Below, piece by piece: positions 25,554-34,084 of a DNA stretch of 64,000 bases. The notes beneath the pieces were generated by a model. It was not told where the DNA came from. It ran no database searches and worked only from the letters and a program-made list of their open reading frames with translations. The stretch is from Streptomyces sp. DvalAA-43 (GTDB taxonomy: Bacteria > Actinomycetota > Actinomycetes > Streptomycetales > Streptomycetaceae). The stretch lies in contig NZ_FMBW01000044.1 in the NCBI RefSeq assembly GCF_900091725.1, forward strand, positions 62,001 to 126,000. The letters run 5' to 3'. Both the position numbers and the translations under genes were made by a program. Position 1 is the stretch's first letter. Every line of letters begins with the position of its first letter.

Positions 25554-26900
25554 TCAGGACTCCAGCGCCACCGGGCCCGCGGTCACCGGCTCCGCGTTGC
25601 GCCGGGTCTTCGCCCAGCCGTTGCGGCCGCGCAGCATGCGCGCGAAGGCCCGCGCCGAGACGATGAACAGGTGGTACGCGTACAGCCACAGCGCCAGACC
25701 CCACAGCAGCGACCTCGCGAACGAGGCGTCGGGGGCGTGGTCCCGGCGGTAGACCGGACCCCACAGCACGAACGGTGCGATCGACACCACGGCCAGCACC
25801 AGCATCAGCGGCCACTGGTCCAGCAGGGCCGCCGCGTCCGAGCCCTGCCCCCGGACCGCACCGACGGCGAGCGCCCCGAGGACGAGCACGGTCAGCGCCA
25901 GGGTCACCAGATGGGCCAACGGCTGGACGAAGGTGTAGAGGGTCTCCAGCACCCCGCGTCCCGGGATGTGCCGGGACGAGACGATCCGGGGCGCGTAGCG
26001 CACGCACTGCAGGTTGCCCTGCGCCCAGCGGGTGCGCTGGGTCAGCAGCCGGCGGGCGCTGGGCAGCGCCTCCTGGGAGACCCAGGTGTCGGCGACATGC
26101 GTGGTGCGGTAGCCGGCCAGCAGCATGTGGAGGCCCAGCTCGTAGTCCTCCAGGAGTGCCCCCTGCCGCCACGGGCGGCGTTCGGCCTCGCCGATCCGGT
26201 CCAGCGCGCTGAGCCGGGTGAACTGGCCGTTGCCGCCGAGGCCGGTGGAGCCCGTGCGGTTGCGCAGCAGCTGCATACCGGCGTTGGAGACCGCGAACTC
26301 CATGTCCTGCACCCGCACCAGGACCCGGGCCGCGGCGTTCACCAGGCGCCCGCGCTCCGGGAAGGGGCGCCGGTCCGCCGCGTTGCGCATCCGTACCCCG
26401 ATCTGCACCCCGCCGACATCCGGATCGCCGAACGCGGCCGGGCCCGACACCAGCTCCAGGGCGCGCGGGTCGAGCTGCCCGTCCGCGTCCACGACACAGA
26501 CGACCACCCCCGAACGGTCGGTGCCCTCCGGCAGGAACGCCCCGAGGCGGTCGTACGCGGCGTTGAGCGCGGCGCCCTTCCCGGTCCTGGCGTCCGGACG
26601 GCGGCGCCGGACCAGATGCACCCGCGGGTCGTCGTCGGCGAGCGCCGCGACGACGGCGCCCGTGCGGTCCTCGCTGTCGTCGTCGATCACCCAGACGGCC
26701 GCCGCCGGGAAGTCGGCGCGCAGCCGGGCCACGGTCGTACCGACGACCGCCTCCTCGTCCCGGCACGGCACGAAGAAGTGCCAGTCGAGCAGGGCGGCGT
26801 CGCCCGGCACGACCGGGGGACGCCGCAGGTACGCCCAGCGGGCCCCGGCCCAGTAGAGCAGGAAGCCCAGCAGGAGGGCGAAGGGGTAGACGACGAGCAC
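25554..26900 (-). CDS. Processive family-2 glycosyltransferase, membrane-bound
   Basis: 448 residues. One N-terminal membrane segment is followed by a GT-A domain with PCRDEEAVV, IDDDSEDRTG, DADGQLDP (the DxD-type metal site), LEDYELGLHML (catalytic ED) and QRTRWAQGN (QxxRW). These are the signatures of processive synthases such as cellulose, hyaluronan and poly-GlcNAc synthases. Three or four C-terminal membrane helices follow. It probably polymerises a sugar nucleotide and extrudes the chain. GTG 26900 is firmly supported by AAGGAGG eight bases upstream. The UDP-GlcNAc 2-epimerase gene ends 49 bases upstream on the same strand, suggesting that the polymer contains GlcNAc and/or ManNAc. The product is inferred. 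Confidence 0.87.
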   Translation of the reverse strand: MLVVYPFALLLGFLLYWAGARWAYLRRPPVVPGDAALLDWHFFVPCRDEEAVVGTTVARLRADFPAAAVWVIDDDSEDRTGAVVAALADDDPRVHLVRRRRPDARTGKGAALNAAYDRLGAFLPEGTDRSGVVVCVVDADGQLDPRALELVSGPAAFGDPDVGGVQIGVRMRNAADRRPFPERGRLVNAAARVLVRVQDMEFAVSNAGMQLLRNRTGSTGLGGNGQFTRLSALDRIGEAERRPWRQGALLEDYELGLHMLLAGYRTTHVADTWVSQEALPSARRLLTQRTRWAQGNLQCVRYAPRIVSSRHIPGRGVLETLYTFVQPLAHLVTLALTVLVLGALAVGAVRGQGSDAAALLDQWPLMLVLAVVSIAPFVLWGPVYRRDHAPDASFARSLLWGLALWLYAYHLFIVSARAFARMLRGRNGWAKTRRNAEPVTAGPVALES

Positions 26901-26949
26901 TGGGGCTGCCTCCTTGCGACGGCGGGAAGTACGACGGCGGGAAGGCGGA

Positions 26950-28089
26950 TCAGGCGGCGAGCGCCGTGGCGGACCGGGCGGACCCGGCGGCCGTGGCGAC
27001 GAGCCGGGCGATCCGCTCGGCGGCGCGGCCGTCGCCGTACGGGCTGGGCAGCCCGGCCAGCCGTCGCAGCCCCCGGTCGCCCTCCGCGAGCCGCAGCCGC
27101 GCCAGCCGGCCGAGCTCCGGGCCGGGGGACACGAGGGCGGCGAAGTGGGCCATCGCCTCGGGACGCTCGGTGGAGCGGCGGACCACGATCAGCGGGCGGC
27201 CCAGCACCGTGCACTCCTCCTGGATGCCGCCCGAGTCGGAGACCAGCAGCGCGGCGTGGCGGGCCAGCGCCAGGAAGTCCCCGTAGCCGAGCGGCTCCAG
27301 GACCCGGATTCCGGCCAGCAGCCCGTCCAGCCGCTCCGCCTCGACGCGGGCGCGGGTGCGCGGGTGGAGGGGGAGCAGGACCGGGACCTCGTCGGTGGCG
27401 AGGGCGGCCAGCTCGGTGAGGACGGTGCGCAGCGTCGCCGGGCCGTCGGTGTTCTCCGGGCGGTGCACGGTGGCCAGTACGTAGCGGTCGGGGACGAGCC
27501 CGTGGCGGGCCAGCAGCGCGGAGCGCCGCCCGTCGTCGGGCAGATGGCGCCGGACGGCCTCGACGACGGTGTTGCCGGTGACGGAGATCCGGTCGGCGCC
27601 GACGCCCTCGGCGAGCAGGTTCGCCCGGTTCTCGGGGGTCGCCGCGCAGAGCACGTCGGAGACCGCGTCCACGAGGACCCGGTTGTGCTCCTCCGGCATC
27701 GCCGGGTCGTGGCTGCGCAGTCCGGCCTCGACGTGGATGAGGGGGATGGCACGCGCGTTGGCGGCCAGGGCGCCCGCCAGGGTGGCGTTGGTGTCGCCCT
27801 GGACGACGACGGCGGCGGGCCGGTCCCCGGTGAACAGCGCGTCCAGCTGCTCCAGCGAACGGCCGATCTGCACGGCCCGCGAGGTGCCGCCGACCTCGGC
27901 GAGCACCTCGGGGCGGGGGAGCCCCAGCTCCTGGAGGAAGCGGCCCGACATGGCGTCGTCCCAGTGCTGGCCGGTGTGGATCAGCCGGGTGGCGTCGCCG
28001 AGCCGGTGGATGACGGGCGCCAGCTTCACCAGCTCGGGCCGGGTGCCCAGGACCACGGCGACGGAACGGGCGGGCAGTGCGCTGTGCAT
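26950..28089 (-). CDS. wecB: UDP-N-acetylglucosamine 2-epimerase (non-hydrolysing)
   Basis: 379 residues, usual family length. It interconverts UDP-GlcNAc and UDP-ManNAc in the cytosol for surface polymer synthesis. Visible signatures: VVLGTRPELVKLAPVI at the N-terminus, HTGQHWDDAMS, VVQGDTNATLAGAL, IHVEAGLRSHDPAMPEEHNR (active-site segment), VLATVHRPENTD and SDSGGIQEECTVLGRPLIVV for nucleotide binding. The ATG at 28089 fits the family N-terminus. The next gene on the strand is the processive glycosyltransferase, and the two look like one glycan unit. A 202-base gap separates it from the upstream regulator gene; that gap holds no gene but several GGGACC repeats. Confidence 0.93.
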   Translation of the reverse strand: MHSALPARSVAVVLGTRPELVKLAPVIHRLGDATRLIHTGQHWDDAMSGRFLQELGLPRPEVLAEVGGTSRAVQIGRSLEQLDALFTGDRPAAVVVQGDTNATLAGALAANARAIPLIHVEAGLRSHDPAMPEEHNRVLVDAVSDVLCAATPENRANLLAEGVGADRISVTGNTVVEAVRRHLPDDGRRSALLARHGLVPDRYVLATVHRPENTDGPATLRTVLTELAALATDEVPVLLPLHPRTRARVEAERLDGLLAGIRVLEPLGYGDFLALARHAALLVSDSGGIQEECTVLGRPLIVVRRSTERPEAMAHFAALVSPGPELGRLARLRLAEGDRGLRRLAGLPSPYGDGRAAERIARLVATAAGSARSATALAA

Positions 28090-28291
28090 GGGTGTTCTCT
28101 GTTCCTTCTCGCCGTTCCCGGCCTGGTGGGGGAGGCCCAGACTGGACGACGGCGGTGGCAGAACGGGTGTACGCGGGTTGCAGCCGGGGTGCGGCGAGGC
28201 CGGTCCGCGCCGGTGGGGACCTGGGTCCGGGACCTTGTACCCGCGGGGGCCGCCGGACGGCGGGTCCTCCTGCCCGGGGCCCGGCCGGACC

Positions 28292-29020
28292 TCAGTCCTG
28301 ACCGGGCCGCTGCGGACCGGCCGCCGGGGGATAGCGGTACCCCACGCCCCGTACGGTCTCGATGGGCGCCGGCGCACCGGTCGTCCGGGCGATCTTCCGG
28401 CGCAGCCGCAGCACCGTGTACTTCACCCGGGAGGCGTCGCTGCCCGCCGGCACGTCCCACACCGTCCGGAGCAGCCGGTCCGCGGAGAGCACCTGCCCGG
28501 GGTGGCGGGCGAGCGTCAGCAGCACGTCGAACTCGATCGGGGTGAGGTCGAGCCGGTGCCCCGAGAGGACGGCCTCGTGCGTGCCCAGGTCCAGGGTGAG
28601 CAGCCCGTCCTCGACGACGGGCGCGGTTCCGGGCGGGGCGTCGGTGGCGCGCCGCAGCCGGGCCCGCAGCAACGGCAGGTGCAGCCGGTCCGGCAGCTCG
28701 GCCGTCAGATAGTCGTCGGCCCCGGCCTCCAGGGCGCGGGCGGCGTCCGCCACCCGGTACGTCAGGTCCACCACCGCGATCGGCAGATCGCTCATGTCAC
28801 GCACCCGGCTCAGCACCTCCCACGGATCGAGGCCGGGCAGCCGGAGGCTGAGGATCAGGCCGTCCGGGCGGTACTCGTACAGGGCACGCAGCACGTTCTC
28901 GCCCGTGTGGACGACCATCGTCCGGTACTGCGGGCCGGAGGTCAGCCGGGCGAGTGCCGGGTGCAGGCCGTCGGGCGCGGCGATCAGGATCAGCGGACGG
29001 GAGGGCACACCTCCCACCAT
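28292..29020 (-). CDS. OmpR/PhoB-type regulator with a degenerate receiver domain
   Basis: 242 residues. The N-terminal half (about 8-125) has the receiver fold, but its catalytic residues are gone. The Asp pair expected after beta-1 is Ala14-Ala15 (ILIAAPDG), the phosphoacceptor is Ser58 (DGLILSLRLPGLDPWEVL), and the conserved Lys is Ala107 (DDYLTAEL). The C-terminal winged helix is normal: LDLTPIEFDVLLTLARHPGQVL and the closing ETVRGVGYRY. It should therefore bind DNA without phosphorylation, perhaps switching by ligand binding as the atypical Streptomyces regulators JadR1 and RedZ do. No histidine kinase is adjacent. It is divergent from folC (106 bases) and upstream of the epimerase-glycosyltransferase pair, a possible target. 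Confidence 0.88.
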   Translation of the reverse strand: MVGGVPSRPLILIAAPDGLHPALARLTSGPQYRTMVVHTGENVLRALYEYRPDGLILSLRLPGLDPWEVLSRVRDMSDLPIAVVDLTYRVADAARALEAGADDYLTAELPDRLHLPLLRARLRRATDAPPGTAPVVEDGLLTLDLGTHEAVLSGHRLDLTPIEFDVLLTLARHPGQVLSADRLLRTVWDVPAGSDASRVKYTVLRLRRKIARTTGAPAPIETVRGVGYRYPPAAGPQRPGQD

Positions 29021-29126
29021 GCGCCCGCCCGGCGCGACATGCCGACAGCGGTCCCGGCGCGGGGTGATGCGTCCCCGCCCCCCGGGCGCTGCGTGCGATG
29101 TCCGTGCCCATCCGTAGACTGGCCCC

Positions 29127-30659
29127 GTGAGTGAGCCCCGCCCTTCCGACCGGCACGACCCCTCCGATTCCGACGACGCCTTCGCGGAGATCGTCGACGA
29201 AGAGACCCAGCGCGACCCCGACCTGGCGGTGATCGAGGCCGGGAGCCGCACGCTGCGCACCCGCTCCGGGCCGCCGCAGGGCGACGAGGTCCCGGCCCGC
29301 CCCGCCGACCCCGAGGTGGACAAGGCGCTGCGCGCCGTGGAGCAGGAGCTCGCCGGACGCTGGGGCGAGACCAAGCTGGAGCCGTCTGTCGCGCGCATCG
29401 CCGCGCTGATGGACGTGCTCGGTGATCCGCAGCGCGCCTACCCCTCGATCCACATCACCGGGACCAACGGCAAGACGAGCACGGCCCGCATGATCGAGGC
29501 GCTGCTCGGCGCCTTCGACCTGCGCACCGGCCGCTACACCTCGCCGCACGTCCAGTCGATCACCGAGCGGATCAGCCTGGACGGCTCCCCGATCGCCCCC
29601 GAGCGGTTCATCGAGGCGTACGAGGACATCAAGCCGTACGTGGAGATGGTCGACGCCCAGCAGCCGTACCGGCTCTCCTTCTTCGAGGTGCTGACGGGCA
29701 TGGCCTACGCGGCCTTCGCCGACGCACCGGTCGACGTCGCGGTCGTCGAGGTCGGCATGGGCGGCAGCTGGGACGCGACGAACGTCATCGATGCCTCGGT
29801 CGCCGTCGTCACCCCCATCTCGCTGGACCACACCGACCGCCTCGGCACCACGCCCGCCGAGATCGCCGGTGAGAAGGCCGGGATCATCAAGCAGGGCGCC
29901 ACGGTCGTCCTGGCCCAGCAGCCGGTGGACGCCGCTCAGGTCATGCTGAAGAAGGCCGTCGAGGTCGACGCCACGGTCGCCCGCGAGGGCATGGAGTTCG
30001 GTGTCGTCTCGCGCGAGATCGCGGTCGGCGGGCAGCTGCTGACGCTGCGCGGCCTCGGTGGCGCGGCCACCGAGTACACCGAGGTCTTCCTCCCGCTGTA
30101 CGGCGCCCACCAGGCGCACAACGCCGCGGTGGCGCTCGCCGCGGTGGAGGCGTTCTTCGGGATCGGCGCCGAGCAGCCCGGCTCGCTCGACGTCGACACG
30201 GTCCGCCGGGCCTTCGCCTCGGTGATCTCCCCCGGCCGTCTCGAAGTCGTCCGCTCCAGCCCCACCGTCGTCCTGGACGTGGCGCACAACCCGGCGGGCG
30301 CCCGCGCCACCGCCGACGGGATCTCCGAGGCGTTCGGCTTCTCCCGGCTGATCGGAGTGGTCGGCACCAGCTCCGACAAGGACGTCAAGGGACTCCTCGA
30401 AGCCTTCGAGCCGATCTTCGCCGAGGTCGTCGTCACGGAGAACTCCACCCCCCGCGCGATGGACGTCGACGAGCTGGCCGCCCTCGCGGTCGAGGTCTTC
30501 GGCGAGGACCGCGTCCAGGTGGAGCCCCGGCTGGACGACGCCCTGGAGGCGGCGATCACCCTCGCCGAGGAGGAGGACGAGTACGCGGGCGCCGGTGTCC
30601 TGGTGACCGGTTCCGTGATCACGGTCGGCGAGGCCCGGCTGCTTCTGGGAAGGCGCTGA
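29127..30659 (+). CDS. folC: Folylpolyglutamate synthase / dihydrofolate synthase
   Basis: 510 residues, Mur-ligase fold. It adds glutamates to folates and, in many bacteria, also makes dihydrofolate from dihydropteroate. ATP-binding P-loop HITGTNGKTSTARM is near residue 112; SPHVQSITERI and VEVGMGGSWDATNVI follow; LDVAHNPAGARATADGI marks the C-terminal domain. An acidic 65-residue N-terminal extension precedes the catalytic domain, longer than E. coli FolC. GTG 29127 lies exactly six bases after TAGACT (29115-29120), a leaderless layout. The next gene starts 3 bases after the stop, so folC and the DUF4233 gene form an operon. Confidence 0.94.
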   Translation: MSEPRPSDRHDPSDSDDAFAEIVDEETQRDPDLAVIEAGSRTLRTRSGPPQGDEVPARPADPEVDKALRAVEQELAGRWGETKLEPSVARIAALMDVLGDPQRAYPSIHITGTNGKTSTARMIEALLGAFDLRTGRYTSPHVQSITERISLDGSPIAPERFIEAYEDIKPYVEMVDAQQPYRLSFFEVLTGMAYAAFADAPVDVAVVEVGMGGSWDATNVIDASVAVVTPISLDHTDRLGTTPAEIAGEKAGIIKQGATVVLAQQPVDAAQVMLKKAVEVDATVAREGMEFGVVSREIAVGGQLLTLRGLGGAATEYTEVFLPLYGAHQAHNAAVALAAVEAFFGIGAEQPGSLDVDTVRRAFASVISPGRLEVVRSSPTVVLDVAHNPAGARATADGISEAFGFSRLIGVVGTSSDKDVKGLLEAFEPIFAEVVVTENSTPRAMDVDELAALAVEVFGEDRVQVEPRLDDALEAAITLAEEEDEYAGAGVLVTGSVITVGEARLLLGRR

Positions 30660-30662
30660 CCC

Positions 30663-31022
30663 ATGCGTACGCTCTGTGCATCCACGCTGATCGGCGAGTT
30701 CTTCGTGATCGGCTTCGCCGGACTCGTCGCCATGAAGTCGGACGATCTGACCCATGCCACGGTCTGGACGGTCTGCGGCATCGGCATGCTGCTCTCCGTA
30801 CTGCTCTGCGGGATGATCACCCGCCCCGGCGGCGTACAGCTCGGCTGGGTGCTCCAGATCGCCCTGGTGCTGAGCGGCTTCGTCGTCCCGATGATGTTCA
30901 TCCTCGGCGTGGTCTTCGCCGGCCTGTGGTGGGCCTCGGTGCACTACGGCCGCAAGATCGACGAGGCGAAGGCCCGCTGGGCGGCGGCGCAGGAGGCGGC
31001 CGAGGCACCGGCCGCCCGCTGA
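30663..31022 (+). CDS. DUF4233 family small membrane protein
   Basis: 119 residues with four hydrophobic segments (about 3-22, 33-51, 62-78, 80-98) and a cytosolic helical tail KIDEAKARWAAAQEAAEA. The sequence matches the small actinobacterial membrane proteins annotated DUF4233, which commonly sit between folC and ndk. Function is unknown. Translation is probably coupled to folC because the stop and this ATG are three bases apart. Confidence 0.85.
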   Translation: MRTLCASTLIGEFFVIGFAGLVAMKSDDLTHATVWTVCGIGMLLSVLLCGMITRPGGVQLGWVLQIALVLSGFVVPMMFILGVVFAGLWWASVHYGRKIDEAKARWAAAQEAAEAPAAR

Positions 31023-31118
31023 CCCGCCGTCCGGTGGCCAAACCCGGGCGCCGGCCCGGCTCCGTACCCCTGTAGCCTCGGTTCACCGCACCCGCATGCC
31101 TGCAAGGAGCCGCACACC

Positions 31119-31532
31119 ATGACCCAGCGCACCCTCGTTCTCCTCAAGCCCGACGCTGTCCGGCGCGGACTGGTCGGCGAGATCGTCGGGCGGATCGAGC
31201 GCAAGGCCGGCTGGCGGATCACCGCACTGGAGCTGCGCACCCTCGACCGCGCCACGCTGGAGCAGCACTACGCCGAGCACGTCGGCCGCCCGTTCTACGA
31301 GCCGCTGGTCGAGTTCATGCAGTCCGGCCCGATCGTGGCGCTGGTCGCCGAGGGCGAGCGGGTCATCGAGGGCATCCGTACGCTGGCCGGCCCCACCGAC
31401 CCGATCGCCGCCGCGCCGGGCTCCATCCGTGGTGACTTCGGCACGATCACCCGGGAGAACCTCATCCACGCCTCGGACTCCGAGGAGTCCGCGGAGCGGG
31501 AACTGAAGCTCTTCTTCCCCGGAATCGCCTGA
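31119..31532 (+). CDS. ndk: Nucleoside diphosphate kinase
   Basis: 137-residue enzyme that balances nucleoside triphosphate pools by ping-pong phosphotransfer. The phosphohistidine is in NLIHASDSEESAEREL, preceded by GSIRGDFG; the N-terminus TLVLLKPDAVRRGLVGEI is canonical. AAGGAG lies nine to ten bases before ATG 31119. A 96-base gap follows the DUF4233 gene, so it may have its own promoter. A perfect palindrome after the stop separates it from mreB. Confidence 0.97.
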   Translation: MTQRTLVLLKPDAVRRGLVGEIVGRIERKAGWRITALELRTLDRATLEQHYAEHVGRPFYEPLVEFMQSGPIVALVAEGERVIEGIRTLAGPTDPIAAAPGSIRGDFGTITRENLIHASDSEESAERELKLFFPGIA

Positions 31533-31563
31533 CCCGCTATCGGCCGAACAGCGCTCAGTCCTG

Positions 31564-31589
31564 GGGCGACCGAATTAATTCGGTCGCCC
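31564..31589. terminator. Perfect 26-bp palindrome after ndk
   Basis: GGGCGACCGAATT (31564-31576) directly abuts its exact complement AATTCGGTCGCCC (31577-31589). As RNA it makes a stem of about 11 bp with an AU-rich tetraloop followed by TTCGG, so a terminator is likely. Perfect symmetry also permits a protein-binding operator for mreB. Confidence 0.7.
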
Positions 31590-31820
31590 TTCGGTATAGG
31601 GTCCGGGATCGCGGGAACGCATCCCTCCGACGTAACGTCACCATGAGTGGAACGGCCACCCGTTCCGCCCACAATGGCGAAGGACCCTCGCGCGGTGTCC
31701 GTCATTGCAGCACTACGATGGAATCTTCCACGCCCGCCGCGCTCACCTCGCCGACCAGAACAAGCCATATCGCTTTCTTGGAAGGCCCGACGCATCCTCA
31801 TGGGGAACAAGGGGAACTCA

Positions 31821-32840
31821 ATGTCGTTCATCGGCCGTGACATGGCTATCGACCTCGGGACTGCCAACACGCTGGTGTACGTCAGGGGGCGCGGCATCGT
31901 TCTGAACGAGCCGTCCGTCGTGGCCATCAACACCAACACCGGCGGCATCCTGGCGGTCGGCTCCGAGGCCAAGAAGATGATCGGGCGTACACCGGGCAAC
32001 ATCGTTGCCGTACGGCCCCTGAAAGACGGCGTGATCGCCGACTTCGAGATCACCGAGCGGATGCTCCGCTACTTCATCCTGAAGATCCACAAGCGCCGCT
32101 ACCTGGCCCGCCCGCGGGTCGTCGTCTGTGTGCCCTCCGGCATCACCGGAGTCGAGCGACGCGCCGTCATCGAGGCGTCGACGCAGGCCGGTGCGCGCCA
32201 GGTGCACATCATCGAGGAGCCCATGGCGGCGGCCATCGGCTCCGGGCTGCCGGTCCACGAGGCCACCGGCAACATGGTCGTCGACATCGGTGGCGGCACC
32301 ACCGAGGTCGCGGTCATCTCGCTGGGCGGAATCGTCACTGCCCAGTCCATCCGGGTCGCCGGTGACGAGCTGGACAACGCGATCATTCAGCACGTCAAGA
32401 AGGAGTACTCGCTCCTCCTCGGCGAGCGCAGCGCCGAACAGATCAAGATCACGATCGGTTCGGCGTACGACATGGACAAGGAAGAGCACACCGAGATCCG
32501 CGGCCGCGACCTGGTCTCCGGGCTGCCCAAGACCGTGGTCATCTCGGCCGCCGAGGTCCGCAAGGCCATCGAGGAGCCGGTCAACGCGATCGTCGACGCC
32601 GTGAAGACCACGCTCGACAAGTGCCCGCCGGAGCTCTCCGGCGACGTCATGGACCGCGGCATCGTCCTCACCGGCGGCGGCGCGCTGCTGCGCGGGCTGG
32701 ACGAGCGGCTGCGCCGCGAGACCGGCATGCCGATCCACATCGCGGAGGACCCGCTGGACTCGGTGGCCCTCGGATCCGGCAAGTGCGTCGAGGAGTTCGA
32801 GGCCCTCCAGCAGGTACTGGACGCCCAGCCCCGCAGGTGA
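31821..32840 (+). CDS. mreB: Rod shape-determining protein MreB (actin homologue)
   Basis: 339 residues from ATG 31821 (MSFIGRDMAIDLGTANTLVY), with AAGGGGAA just upstream; ATG 31800 would add seven residues. Phosphate-1 motif IDLGTANTLVYV, connect-1, phosphate-2 VVDIGGGTTEVAVISLGG, and the adenosine motif GIVLTGGGALLRGLDERL are intact. In Streptomyces MreB polymers are needed mainly for spore-wall synthesis and act with the products of the next four genes. The stop codon falls inside the first unit of a 16-bp repeat array. The 230-base upstream region holds no gene and presumably the promoter. Confidence 0.96.
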   Translation: MSFIGRDMAIDLGTANTLVYVRGRGIVLNEPSVVAINTNTGGILAVGSEAKKMIGRTPGNIVAVRPLKDGVIADFEITERMLRYFILKIHKRRYLARPRVVVCVPSGITGVERRAVIEASTQAGARQVHIIEEPMAAAIGSGLPVHEATGNMVVDIGGGTTEVAVISLGGIVTAQSIRVAGDELDNAIIQHVKKEYSLLLGERSAEQIKITIGSAYDMDKEEHTEIRGRDLVSGLPKTVVISAAEVRKAIEEPVNAIVDAVKTTLDKCPPELSGDVMDRGIVLTGGGALLRGLDERLRRETGMPIHIAEDPLDSVALGSGKCVEEFEALQQVLDAQPRR

Positions 32841-32924
32841 ACGGCCCCGCAGGTGAACGGCGCTGCGGGTGAACGGCCCCGCGGGTGAACGGCGCTGCGG
32901 GTGAACGATCCCGCGGGTGAACAA
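32829..32924. repeat. Six tandem 16-bp repeats between mreB and mreC
   Basis: Six exact-length units follow one another from 32829 to 32924: CCCCGCAGGTGAACGG twice, then CGCTGCGGGTGAACGG, CCCCGCGGGTGAACGG, CGCTGCGGGTGAACGA and TCCCGCGGGTGAACAA. The core GGTGAAC is invariant. Unit 1 encodes the last codons and the TGA of mreB. Because 16 is not a multiple of 3, the TGAs fall in all three frames. The rest of the gap to mreC shows nothing clear. Confidence 0.9.
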
Positions 32925-33020
32925 CACGGCGGTCTGCCGTACGGAACGCTGCCGCTCCGTACGGCCGATCGTTGATATACAGGCACGAATATTCCGACGA
33001 GGAAGGCACGGCCGCCGCAC

Positions 33021-34073
33021 GTGAGGGACACACGAGAGAGCCGGCTGCTCCTGGTGCTGCTGATCGCCATCGCGTTCGCTTTGATCACGGTGGATATCCG
33101 CGGGGGCGAGGAGTCACCGGTGGACGGCGCCCGGCGGGCCGCCGCAGCGGCCTTCGGGCCGGTGGAGAACGGCGTCGCGGCAGCCGTCGACCCGGTGGGC
33201 AACGCCATAGGGGCGGTACGCGACTCCGGGACACGGCACAACCGGATCGCCGAGCTGGAACAGCAGAACGCCGCGCTCAAGACGAAGCTCGGCAGCGACG
33301 ACCGCAACCGCAACCGGGTCCGTGAGCTCGACCGGATGCTGAAGAAGTCGGCCGCCGGACAGTACGGCATCAAGGGCGCCGAGGTCATCGCCATAGGAGC
33401 GGCCCAGGGCTTCTCCTGGACGGTCACCATCGACGCGGGCTCCAACGACGGAATCAAGCGCGACATGACCGTCATCAACGGCGACGGCCTGGTCGGCCGG
33501 GTCACCACCGTCGGCCCGGACACCTCCACGGTGCTCCTGGCCAACGACCCCGACTTCACCGTCGGCACCCGGATGGAGAAGACCGACGAACTCGGCTTCG
33601 CCACCGGCCAGGGCTCCCGGCCGCTGTCCGTCCAGTTCCTCAACGGCAAGGCCAAGGTGAAGAAGGGCGACCGGCTCGTCACCTTCGGCTCCAGCAAGGA
33701 CAAGCCCTTCGTGCCCGGCGTCCCGGTCGGCGAGGTCGTCCGGGTCGACCCGTCCGGCGGCGGCCTCACCCGTACCGTCTACGTCCGTCCGTACGTCGGC
33801 TTCACCAAGCTCGACATCGTCGGCGTCGTGGTCCAGGCCCCGCGCGAGGACCCCCGTGACATGGTCCTGCCGAAGCCGCCGGCCAAGCCCGCCAAGCCGA
33901 AGCCCACGCCCACCGTCACCGTCACGATCTCGCCCAACGGCGACATCGTCGACCCCGAAGGAAACGTCGTCGGGAACATCCACGAGAGCCCGGACCCCAG
34001 CAACAACCCCGACCCGAACGGCACTCAAGACACCACACCGGACACCGGCACCGCGGTCAACGAGCAGAGGTAG
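33021..34073 (+). CDS. mreC: Rod shape-determining protein MreC
   Basis: 350 residues. One N-terminal membrane helix (LLLVLLIAIAFALITVDI, about 8-25), a coiled coil (RIAELEQQNAALKTKL, about 75-110), then the paired beta-barrel MreC domain with SWTVTIDAGSNDGIKRDMTV and GLVGRVTTVGPDTSTVLLAN. A proline/lysine-rich C-terminal tail (PKPPAKPAKPKPTPTV) extends outside the membrane. It scaffolds the elongation/sporulation wall machinery. GTG 33021 follows a 180-base gap from mreB containing the 16-bp repeats; mreD starts 11 bases after its stop. Confidence 0.95.
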   Translation: MRDTRESRLLLVLLIAIAFALITVDIRGGEESPVDGARRAAAAAFGPVENGVAAAVDPVGNAIGAVRDSGTRHNRIAELEQQNAALKTKLGSDDRNRNRVRELDRMLKKSAAGQYGIKGAEVIAIGAAQGFSWTVTIDAGSNDGIKRDMTVINGDGLVGRVTTVGPDTSTVLLANDPDFTVGTRMEKTDELGFATGQGSRPLSVQFLNGKAKVKKGDRLVTFGSSKDKPFVPGVPVGEVVRVDPSGGGLTRTVYVRPYVGFTKLDIVGVVVQAPREDPRDMVLPKPPAKPAKPKPTPTVTVTISPNGDIVDPEGNVVGNIHESPDPSNNPDPNGTQDTTPDTGTAVNEQR

Positions 34074-34084
34074 AGCTGATTCCC

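Noticed and set aside
32829..32924. Coding interpretation of the 16-bp repeats as an MreB extension
   Set aside because: MreB already ends normally with its canonical C-terminus; the repeats contain stops in all frames.
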